35,344 bases of DNA from SIG469 sp964384255 (lineage in GTDB: Bacteria; Bacillota; Clostridia; Oscillospirales; Oscillospiraceae): assembly GCA_964384255.1 (NCBI GenBank), contig CAYLKH010000018.1, positions 1 to 35,344 of the forward strand, in the 5' to 3' direction. Made by a program: the position numbers and the translations under genes. A model generated the notes under the pieces. The model saw only the letters and a program-made list of their open reading frames with translations. It had not been told where the DNA came from and ran no database searches. Below, piece after piece: positions 5,617-13,204 of the stretch. Position 1 is the stretch's first letter. The number at the start of each line of letters is the position of its first letter.

Positions 5617-8169
5617 ATGAAGGAAAATATTGTGCTTGAATTTGACGATGCTCTGGATGTAATGTACACCCGTCACGACGGCGGCGACGACCCTCCCAAG
5701 GGTGTCATCTCTGTAAAGGATTTCCACGATCTCGACCAGATAGGCGACATCGACTCAGCAGCCCTGGCCGTAAGTCTCGACATTTTCAGGGGTCTGCCCG
5801 TGGGCGAAAAATTTGCAAACGCAAAACGGCCTGAGGGCATGGCCGGAATGATGTTCCAATATCCGGACCCCGACTATTATGTTTTCAGCGGAGATTCCCT
5901 CCTTGCAAAAAGTGCCTTTGATCGGATGCTGGCCAGAGCAAAGGGTATCCCCAGCAAGCAATGGCTCAAAATCGCCAGAGTCGACGAACCTCTTACCTTT
6001 GCCGAAGCCTTTGATATGGTCGCCCGGCTGACAGCAAACATCCGGCTTGACCAGTTTCCTTACGAGCCTCAGTCGCTGCTGAACAGAGTAATGGCTATCG
6101 ACCTTATCATAACCGCAATGAAAAGCAGCGACGGAACGGGAGAGCTTCCCTACCTTTATTATGTTCCCGAAAGCACCTCCCTTACCCATTTGAAACTGCC
6201 CAAAAATACCGCCGTTGCTTCCCCGGACTGCACTCTGGTCACCCTGACCGTAGACGGAGTTTTTTATCCCCTGGTAGGTGGCTGGGAATATTCCGGTGAC
6301 TTAAAGCTTACCCTTACCCAGCGATACGAGCTGTATCGTTATGTGGGCAAACGGGGAATGCCCGGGATGCCGGGAGAGTCCGGCGAACCGGAGCTGGTGC
6401 CTGTATATTGGAACGACTGGACCGAACCGTACAGAGCAGCCCTGTTCCTTGAAGACGGGAAAAAGGTCCCCCATCGCTCAGTGGACTCCGCAGTGATCGA
6501 AGGCAGTGACGGCAGAATACATATCACCTCCTGCGACGAACCTTCAAACGCCTACGGTGTCAACGACTTTAACGGAATAATCGTAGGCTCGGGAAAAGCT
6601 GATATTGAAAACGTTGATATAAGATTTGAAGGCAACAGCCGGGACGATTTTCAGGGCATGGGCGCCGGTATTCTGCTGGTCGGCGACGATACTGAGGTTA
6701 CTATCGACAACACCACCATATCCAACCACGGTACGGTCAGAAGCGCCTTCGTTGTCGGCGGCAACGCCAAAGCCCTGGTCAAAAACTCCCGTTTCTCGAC
6801 CAGAGACGGCGTTTTTGAAGACGGATGGGTCGGCGGCTGGGCATCTGACAAAATGCGTACCGCGCCCAACTGCGGCGGGTTTGAAGGCAACTGCCGCGCC
6901 ACAAATCTGCTGGATACCGGCACCACCACATATTTCAACAGCCAGATAATGGCAGAAAAATGGGGCGTCCTGTCCACCGATAATAACCACGGTGTAAAAT
7001 GCTGCGTTATCAACTCCTTTGTGGGCATAACCGGCGGCCTGAACGAAAAGGTAGATACCTCATCAGAAGCAGCCGCCAGAAGCTCCCTCCAGGAGCTTCC
7101 CTTCGGCGAGCTTTACAGCCTGCTGGGCCGGGAAGAGGGGCTTAATACCTCTGCCGATCATCCCGGCGGCTACGGCAACTATTCCATCGGCCCCACCTAC
7201 GTAAAATATGCAGGCTCCACGGTCGTGTCCGCAGACTACAATGCGGTGTGCGCCGCCGACAATGCCCGGGTCATATACTGCGCCAGCACCCCCGAAAACC
7301 TCCAGGGCGAATACGGCGCAGAGGATCTCCCGGCAGAGGTCAAAAACACCGTGGTCTACTGCGCCAAAACAGGTGTCCAGCTTCACCGCGGCGGCGGCAA
7401 CGGCGGCGTTATTATGAAGGATAACACCCTGTTCCACTGCGGCTGTATGTGCTTTGCCATCAAATCCTGCGGAGCCACAAACGTGATCGTCGACAACTCC
7501 ACCCTTATTTCCGAAATGGGCGTTATTTTGCAGCTTATGGACGAAGACGATGTCCACGGAGCTGACGGCTGTGTTGACCACACCAGACCCACCGAAGCCG
7601 AGAAAGCCAACGCCAGAGATCTGATCGAAACCGGAGCCATCAACGTGTTCGAAGCCGAATTCGGCAGGGACTCCTTTGCCAGATTCTCCAACATGACCGT
7701 TAATGGCGACAGCTATAATTCCTCCGGTTATACAGGCAGCATAACCCGCGAGGAGCTGGAAAAGGTAAAGGGTATGCCCTGGGCCGTAGGGCTTTCGGAA
7801 TATCATAGCCACAATGCCCGCAACCTGGACTTCACCCTGGAAAACGTGGTGTATAATGGAGTTATATCCACAGGCGAAGGCTTCCACATGGACCGGGATA
7901 CCGGCGACCCGCTCCACCGGGTCCCCGAAGAACTCTGGTACAATATCAGCGTCCTTCGCAGCGAGCCAAAGCCCGTTTATCAGGCAGGCCTTATTCTTCA
8001 TATGAAAAACGGTTCCGTCTGGAATCCGCCCAGAACGTGCTACCTCAGTTCTCTGGATATAGACTCCGATTCCGTTATCCACGGCAAAGTATTCCTTAAC
8101 GGTCAGCCTGTGATCCCCGAACCCGGCGTGGTATATAAGGGCTTTATTACGGTCCAGCCGGGCAAATAG
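5617..8169 (+). CDS. Unknown protein with probable right-handed beta-helix domain
   Basis: 850 residues, function not recognised. The ATG at 5617 follows AAAGGAG at good spacing. No signal peptide or membrane segment is visible, so it should be cytosolic. The N-terminal ~230 residues are mixed alpha/beta and unassigned. Residues 244-258 form five Gly-X-Y triplets (GKR GMP GMP GES GEP). From about 270 to the end the sequence repeats short strands of the type 'hydrophobic-x-hydrophobic-x-N-ST' (ADIENVDIRFEGNS, TEVTIDNTTISNHG, NVIVDNSTLISEMG), a pattern typical of pectate-lyase-like parallel beta-helices. It is Cys-rich for a cytosolic protein, with C608, C610, C612 and C618 close together. Known beta-helix proteins bind or cleave polysaccharide, or serve as scaffolds. 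The position between MATE and AraC genes in a reductase operon suggests a role in the same small-molecule pathway, but nothing in the sequence fixes it. Confidence 0.75.
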   Translation: MKENIVLEFDDALDVMYTRHDGGDDPPKGVISVKDFHDLDQIGDIDSAALAVSLDIFRGLPVGEKFANAKRPEGMAGMMFQYPDPDYYVFSGDSLLAKSAFDRMLARAKGIPSKQWLKIARVDEPLTFAEAFDMVARLTANIRLDQFPYEPQSLLNRVMAIDLIITAMKSSDGTGELPYLYYVPESTSLTHLKLPKNTAVASPDCTLVTLTVDGVFYPLVGGWEYSGDLKLTLTQRYELYRYVGKRGMPGMPGESGEPELVPVYWNDWTEPYRAALFLEDGKKVPHRSVDSAVIEGSDGRIHITSCDEPSNAYGVNDFNGIIVGSGKADIENVDIRFEGNSRDDFQGMGAGILLVGDDTEVTIDNTTISNHGTVRSAFVVGGNAKALVKNSRFSTRDGVFEDGWVGGWASDKMRTAPNCGGFEGNCRATNLLDTGTTTYFNSQIMAEKWGVLSTDNNHGVKCCVINSFVGITGGLNEKVDTSSEAAARSSLQELPFGELYSLLGREEGLNTSADHPGGYGNYSIGPTYVKYAGSTVVSADYNAVCAADNARVIYCASTPENLQGEYGAEDLPAEVKNTVVYCAKTGVQLHRGGGNGGVIMKDNTLFHCGCMCFAIKSCGATNVIVDNSTLISEMGVILQLMDEDDVHGADGCVDHTRPTEAEKANARDLIETGAINVFEAEFGRDSFARFSNMTVNGDSYNSSGYTGSITREELEKVKGMPWAVGLSEYHSHNARNLDFTLENVVYNGVISTGEGFHMDRDTGDPLHRVPEELWYNISVLRSEPKPVYQAGLILHMKNGSVWNPPRTCYLSSLDIDSDSVIHGKVFLNGQPVIPEPGVVYKGFITVQPGK

Positions 8170-8202
8170 TCCCATCATATAAGCACAAGGAGGAACACCC
8201 CC

Positions 8203-9273
8203 ATGCTGTTGGAGGAACGCTATGACCTTTTTCAACGCCTTGCCAATCTGGAGGAGGCTGTATACAATTATATCTTTTTCCGGGATATAGCTCCGCTGAA
8301 GCAGCTGATGAAGGACCCCGCCTACGACGAGGTTTTTACCAAGCGCTTTGCTGTGTCAAACAAATACGAGCTTCTGGACTCAGTCCGGATGACCGACCTT
8401 GCCCGCAAGGGCCTGATGGTCCCCTACGAAAGCGTCGTCGTAAGATGCAAGCGCAGGGAGGTCAATAACCTCCCCTGCGTTTACATCCTTTATTCTCTAA
8501 AAGGCAGCTTCCAATGCGAAGTGGCGGGCGAAAAGCTCGAACTGTCCGAAGGCTGCCTGTGTATGTGCAATGCCGGTGTTCCAAACTCCTTTGAAACCGC
8601 CGATCCCGACGGGCTGTGTATCACCATGGCCCTGACCAAATGGTACATAAGCTCGGTCCTTATGCAGCGGATGCCACACAACTCGGTGTTTGGCAACTTT
8701 TTTGAACACGGGGTCTTCAACACCGGCCTGGCCGAATCGTATATTTATATCGATGCCAAAGGCTCCGAAAAAATACGCTTTTTCCTGTCCGAGGCCCTTA
8801 ATACCTTCCTCAACACCGGATTTCAGGAGCAGGAGGTAATGAACGCCTATATCATCCTGTTCTTCGACGAGTTTATCAAGCTATACGAAAAAAGCACCGA
8901 GCTTTCCTCCAACGATGGTCATGTAAAGGCGGCCGAAATAATAAACTATATTTACGAAAACTATACCCAGGCGACCCTGTCCTCTGTCGCCGCCCATTTC
9001 CACTTCAGCAACAACTATCTTTCCGGCATAATCAAAAAACTGATGGGCAAAAACTTTACCGATCTGGTCCACGAGATACGAATGGTCAACGCCTGTCAGC
9101 TGCTTAAGGACACTACCTTGCCGGTAAACGAAATAGCTCAAAAGGTGGGTTATCAGAACTCCAACCATTTTTACAGACTTTTCAAACAGGCACACGGGTG
9201 TACTCCCGCCGAATTCAGGAAGAAAGAAAAAACCGCCTTGAAAAAGCAGAAAGGAGGAACCGCTTCCGGCTGA
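8203..9273 (+). CDS. AraC-family transcriptional regulator
   Basis: 356-residue regulator. The N-terminal half includes a cupin-like segment around residues 85-150 (CVYILYSLKGSFQCEVAGEK), the usual ligand-sensing part. The C-terminal ~100 residues form the two helix-turn-helix AraC DNA-binding domain: the first HTH is around LSSVAAHFHFSNNYLSGIIKK and the second is the family signature VGYQNSNHFYRLFKQAHGCTP followed by AEFRK. The ATG at 8203 follows AAGGAGG. It lies 33 nt behind the beta-helix gene and 72 nt before the SBP2 gene, within the same strand run, so it may autoregulate the operon. Likely targets are the repeat zone at 2193-2231 and perhaps the region upstream of 27192. It is the only transcription factor in the accessory regions of this window. 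The inducer is unknown. Confidence 0.92.
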   Translation: MLLEERYDLFQRLANLEEAVYNYIFFRDIAPLKQLMKDPAYDEVFTKRFAVSNKYELLDSVRMTDLARKGLMVPYESVVVRCKRREVNNLPCVYILYSLKGSFQCEVAGEKLELSEGCLCMCNAGVPNSFETADPDGLCITMALTKWYISSVLMQRMPHNSVFGNFFEHGVFNTGLAESYIYIDAKGSEKIRFFLSEALNTFLNTGFQEQEVMNAYIILFFDEFIKLYEKSTELSSNDGHVKAAEIINYIYENYTQATLSSVAAHFHFSNNYLSGIIKKLMGKNFTDLVHEIRMVNACQLLKDTTLPVNEIAQKVGYQNSNHFYRLFKQAHGCTPAEFRKKEKTALKKQKGGTASG

Positions 9274-9297
9274 CTGGTGGTTCAATACCTCACCAGT
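9273..9297 (+). other. Intercistronic hairpin between araC-type and SBP2 genes
   Basis: ACTGGTG (9273-9279) and CACCAGT (9291-9297) can pair, with an 11-nt loop that may close further by a GG/CC pair. There is no T run, so it is not a strong terminator. Stems at this place often stabilise or set the processing point of mRNA for a highly expressed lipoprotein gene; that role is inference. Confidence 0.4.
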
Positions 9298-9345
9298 TGC
9301 CCCAAGGCGAACAAGCGAAGAAAATAATTGAAAAGGAGAAGAAAA

Positions 9346-11055
9346 ATGAAAAGAAAGTTACTGCCCCTTATCCTGGTCCTTGCTCTGTTGCTGACAGCTC
9401 TTTCCGGCTGCGCGAGCAAAGACGAATCATCTGCCCAGTCGTCTCCCGCTCAAAGCCAGCAGACATCCGTCTCTGATGAGCAGTCGTCCGACCCCGACAC
9501 CGGTGTGGAAACCGACTCAGCCGAACCTCAGGAAGAACCCTATTTCCCTCTGAAAGAATCCAAAACCCTGTCCTATTGGGCGGCTCTGCCCTTCGAGGCA
9601 TCCGCTATCATTACCAACCTGGAAGACACTCCGGGCTACCGCTATTTGTCCGAACGTCTGAATGTAGATTTCGACTTTGTCAGCGTTTCGGCCATGGTCA
9701 GCTCCGAACAGTTCAACCTTATGATAGCCTCCGGTGAATATTGCGATATCCTTTCCAGCATTACCGGCTATTCCGGCGGCGTCTCCAAGGCTTATGACGA
9801 CGGAGTTATCATCGAGCTTAAAGACGGTATCGACAAATATTGCGAAAACTATTCCACTCTGCTGGACAGGCTGGATGTCCGTCCCGATGTCCAGACCGAC
9901 GACGGAAAGTATCTGGTGTTTTACAACCTGTACGAAGATTATAACGTCCTCACCGGCGTGACCGTCCGTCAGGACCTGCTTGATAAGCTGGGTATGGACG
10001 CCCCCGTAACATATGACGACTACGAAGCCTTTGGCCTTGCTGTAAAAACAGAATTTGGCATTTCCGACCCCATTCTCCTTTCCTCCGACTGCAATACCTG
10101 GGCAAAGGGCTACAACACATCCGGCTTTGCCGCCGATTCGTCGTCCTCAGCAGCCACTACCCTCTATCAGGTGGATGGGGAAATAAGGTCAGCTTTTACA
10201 GACGGAAGCTATCTTGAATACCTCAAACTTATGAATTCGTGGTATAATAAGGGCATCATCAACAGCGACTTCTTCTCCCGGGATACAAACTCCAAATCCT
10301 CCTCAGTCGAAGCGCTCATACTGACCGGCGAAGTCGGTCTTTATGAAAACGATGCCAACACCATCGTCAACCACGAATCTCAGGCCGCCACCGACGGATA
10401 TCTGCTTTCCGGTATAGGCTGGCCCCGAATGACCGTCGACTCTGTCAACCATATCGGCTCCACCATATCCCAGGTATCCCTTGTCCAGTCCAATGGCGCA
10501 GTCTCCATCTCTACCCAGTGTGACGATCTGGAGCTTGCCTTTGAGTTCCTGGATTTCATGTATACCGACGAAGCCATGATGCTGGCAGCTTATGGCTATC
10601 CCGAGCTGTACGATCTGGACGATGACGGACACGTCGTATTTACCGACGAAGCCGAAGCCCTTTTCGTCAGCAACGAATATGGCGAAATGACCCGCAATAC
10701 CGGCAAGACCCTCTTCTCCGCCGGCATTGCCGGCAAGCGGACTCAGGATGATATGTACCTTAACTGGGGCTGGGATTCCAAAGAGGTCGCCGCTGTAGAG
10801 CTTTGGAACAGCGAATATTACGACGAAGCCTGGATGCTTCCCATGAACATCAGCCTGACTACCGAAGAAGCCGAATCCATATCCGACATTTCCAGCACCA
10901 TCGGCACCTATGCCGCCGAACGGATAGTCGGCTTCATCACCGGTGATACCCCCTTCGAGAAGTTTGACGATATGGTCACCGAAATAGAAAATATGGGACT
11001 TGCAGAAGTCATAGCTGCATATCAATCCGCTATGAACAGATACCTGGACCGTTGA
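9346..11055 (+). CDS. Lipoprotein extracellular solute-binding protein (SBP2)
   Basis: 569-residue surface lipoprotein paralogous to the products at 143-1885 and 29235-30947. The signal peptide has a KRK N-terminus, a Leu-rich core and a lipobox LSGC with Cys22. A Ser/Gln/Glu-rich linker runs to about residue 65. The binding domain shares FNLMVASGEYCDI, WYNKGIINSDFFSRD and FEFLDFMYTDEAMM with the paralogues, blocks seen in family 1 ABC solute-binding proteins. The ATG at 9346 follows AAGGAG; an upstream TTG at 9328 overlaps that site and is rejected. It lies 23 nt before OYE2 and is clearly co-transcribed with it. No permease or ATPase is present. The numerous Asp/Glu and aromatic residues would suit a polar organic ligand, but no ligand can be named. 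Confidence 0.85.
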   Translation: MKRKLLPLILVLALLLTALSGCASKDESSAQSSPAQSQQTSVSDEQSSDPDTGVETDSAEPQEEPYFPLKESKTLSYWAALPFEASAIITNLEDTPGYRYLSERLNVDFDFVSVSAMVSSEQFNLMIASGEYCDILSSITGYSGGVSKAYDDGVIIELKDGIDKYCENYSTLLDRLDVRPDVQTDDGKYLVFYNLYEDYNVLTGVTVRQDLLDKLGMDAPVTYDDYEAFGLAVKTEFGISDPILLSSDCNTWAKGYNTSGFAADSSSSAATTLYQVDGEIRSAFTDGSYLEYLKLMNSWYNKGIINSDFFSRDTNSKSSSVEALILTGEVGLYENDANTIVNHESQAATDGYLLSGIGWPRMTVDSVNHIGSTISQVSLVQSNGAVSISTQCDDLELAFEFLDFMYTDEAMMLAAYGYPELYDLDDDGHVVFTDEAEALFVSNEYGEMTRNTGKTLFSAGIAGKRTQDDMYLNWGWDSKEVAAVELWNSEYYDEAWMLPMNISLTTEEAESISDISSTIGTYAAERIVGFITGDTPFEKFDDMVTEIENMGLAEVIAAYQSAMNRYLDR

Positions 11056-11078
11056 AAATACAAGGAGAATGATCGAAC

Positions 11079-13130
11079 ATGAGCAAAAAAGTCAGATATG
11101 AACACCTTCTTTCGCCAATAAAGATCGGCAACGTAGTGCTTAAGTCGCGAATGCTTTCAACCAAAGCTATTCCCGCCGGACTACAGGGCGCCGACAACTA
11201 CCCCAACGACGCTTTTATGACCCATATGGCTTCTGTTGCCCGCAACGGCGCAGCGGTCGTGACCTGCCACGGCGGTCACTGGCAGAAAATGGGCGGCGGT
11301 ATGCCAATGCCCATGCCCAAAGAGGGGGAGGAACCCTCTCCCGATATGCTGGAAATGATGGAAATGATGAAGGCCGAGATGGCCAAAAAGCCCAAATGCG
11401 CCAGCAACGAAATGGTCAATCTGGATATCGAGCGGGGCGGCGTTCAGCAGGTATACGCCAGTCTGGCCGACCAGATACATTACTACGGCAGTCTTGCTTC
11501 CATCTCCATGATGGATATCGAACCCAAGGGCCTCAACATTTCCGAGATAACCGAGATCCCCGAAGGCAAAGGCGGCGAAACCTATCGCTATTCTGTCGGC
11601 CCCGCCGCCACCGAACAGCAGCTGGACGACCTGATCGAAGAATTTGTGGATAAGGCCAAGCTTTACAAATCTCTGGGCTTTGACATGGTCAGCTTCTATA
11701 TGAGCTATCGCGCGTCTCTGCTTGCCCAGTCCCTGTCCCCCGCCATGAACTTCCGTACCGATAAATACGGCGGAAGCTTCGAAAACCGCGCCCGCCTTAC
11801 TCTCGACCTTTTCCGCCGGGTAAAAGAAGAATGCGGCAGCGATTTCCTTATCGAGGCTCAGATAACCGGCGAAGAAGAACCCGGCGGCTACACTCTGGAC
11901 GACTTTATCCGTTACGCCAAAATGTGCGAAGGACTGGTAGACATTTTCCAGATCCGTGCGGTGGACGGCAAGGCTTCTCACCCCATCGGCTTCAACTCCA
12001 CCATGGAGCAGCCCTCCACCCTGCGCTATGCCGAAGCCCTTAAAGCCAGCGGCTGTAAGATAATCACCGCTCCCGTCGGCGGTTTCCAGGACCTGGACAT
12101 TATTGAAAAAGCCATTGCCGAAGGCAAAACCGATATGGTCGCCATGGGCAGAGCCTTCATCTGCGACCCCGGCTATTATCAAAAAGCTATCGAGGGCCGG
12201 GGCGAAGACGTTGTTCCCTGCATCCGCTGCAACAAATGCCACGGCAATAACTCTACCCGCGCCGTCGGCTGCTCGGTCAACCCGGTGGTGGGCCTGTCTC
12301 ATAAAATCGACCATATGGTCAACCCCGTTACCCGCGTTAAGCAGGTCGCCGTCATCGGCGGAGGCCCGGCCGGTATGCGTGCAGCCATAACCTGTGCCGA
12401 AAGGGGACACAAGGTCACCCTGTTTGAAAAGAACGCCTATCTTGGCGGTCAGCTCCATCACGCCGACTTTGCGTCGGGCAAATGGCCGGTCAAAAACTAT
12501 AAGGATTGGGAGATTCGCCAGCTGGATAAGCTGGGTGTCGAGGTCAGACTGAATACCCCTGCCACCAGAGAGCTTATAGATGCCGGAGACTTTGATACCA
12601 TTATTGCCGCCACCGGTGCCGAACCCGTAAAGCCCAACATCCCCGGCAAGGACGGAAAAAACGTCTGGGTCCCCATCGACGTATACGGCAACGAGGACCA
12701 GCTGGCCCAAAACGTAGTGGTAGTCGGCGGAGCCGAAACCGGGGCCGAAACCGCCCTTCATCTGGCTCAAAAGGGCCATACCGTCACCATTCTCACCAGA
12801 GGGCGCAACCTTATTCCCGACGCTCAGGTAGTCCACTACAAAACCTCTCTTGAGGACGTGCTTAACGAACAGCCCAATCTTTCCCCTATCACCAATGCCA
12901 CTACCGTTGAAATAACTGACGACGGTGTCTATTATCTCGACAGATCCGGCGAAAAGAAATTCGTCGCCGGTGGCAGCGTTGTCCTTTGCGGCGGCGTAGC
13001 TCCCAGACAGGCCGAGGCTATGAGCTTTGTTGGTCTGGCTCCCGAGTTCTATGTCATCGGCGATGCCAAAAAGCCCGGAGACATTATGGCCTGCACCCGC
13101 TCCGCCTACTCCATCGCAAGTCTTATCTGA
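11079..13130 (+). CDS. OYE-family Fe-S flavin oxidoreductase (OYE2) with Met-rich insertion
   Basis: 683-residue relative of OYE1 and OYE3. It has an FMN TIM barrel to about residue 370, an iron-sulfur motif C381, C384, C387, H388 and C398, then a FAD domain (VIGGGPAGM) and an NAD(P)H motif (VVGGAETGAETA) whose strand end reads TRGR, which could favour NADPH. The conserved N-terminal motif is LQGADNYPND. The active-site loop reads Y207-M-S-Y-R-A-S213; a conserved His301 (ASHPIGFNS) lies on the later barrel strand. Residues 71-104 form an insertion with 10 Met in 34 residues, absent from OYE1. The ATG at 11079 follows AAGGAG. It is the last gene of the run starting at 2253, with a terminator 18 nt downstream. 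A reductase of an activated C=C bond is the likely activity; the loop differs enough that a different chemistry is possible. Confidence 0.85.
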   Translation: MSKKVRYEHLLSPIKIGNVVLKSRMLSTKAIPAGLQGADNYPNDAFMTHMASVARNGAAVVTCHGGHWQKMGGGMPMPMPKEGEEPSPDMLEMMEMMKAEMAKKPKCASNEMVNLDIERGGVQQVYASLADQIHYYGSLASISMMDIEPKGLNISEITEIPEGKGGETYRYSVGPAATEQQLDDLIEEFVDKAKLYKSLGFDMVSFYMSYRASLLAQSLSPAMNFRTDKYGGSFENRARLTLDLFRRVKEECGSDFLIEAQITGEEEPGGYTLDDFIRYAKMCEGLVDIFQIRAVDGKASHPIGFNSTMEQPSTLRYAEALKASGCKIITAPVGGFQDLDIIEKAIAEGKTDMVAMGRAFICDPGYYQKAIEGRGEDVVPCIRCNKCHGNNSTRAVGCSVNPVVGLSHKIDHMVNPVTRVKQVAVIGGGPAGMRAAITCAERGHKVTLFEKNAYLGGQLHHADFASGKWPVKNYKDWEIRQLDKLGVEVRLNTPATRELIDAGDFDTIIAATGAEPVKPNIPGKDGKNVWVPIDVYGNEDQLAQNVVVVGGAETGAETALHLAQKGHTVTILTRGRNLIPDAQVVHYKTSLEDVLNEQPNLSPITNATTVEITDDGVYYLDRSGEKKFVAGGSVVLCGGVAPRQAEAMSFVGLAPEFYVIGDAKKPGDIMACTRSAYSIASLI

Positions 13131-13147
13131 AATATAACAGAAATAAA

Positions 13148-13189
13148 CAATCCGGGGGAGCTGCCAATATCGGCAGTTCCCCCGGATTG
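13148..13189. terminator. Convergent bidirectional terminator
   Basis: An 18-bp stem (CAATCCGGGGGAGCTGCC paired with GGCAGTTCCCCCGGATTG, one G-U pair) with a 6-nt loop lies between the converging stop codons of OYE2 (13130) and ftsH (13205). The flanking T-rich sequence is short, but the stem is very strong and the position is right for both strands. Confidence 0.75.
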
Positions 13190-13204
13190 TGGTTATTATA
13201 GCTT

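Noticed and set aside
7063..8235. A 390-codon antisense frame over the beta-helix gene
   Set aside because: No ribosome binding site or recognisable domain, and the sense frame has a good start and operon spacing.
11181..12836. A 551-codon open frame antisense to OYE2
   Set aside because: Codon-bias shadow of a well-supported gene, with no initiation signal.
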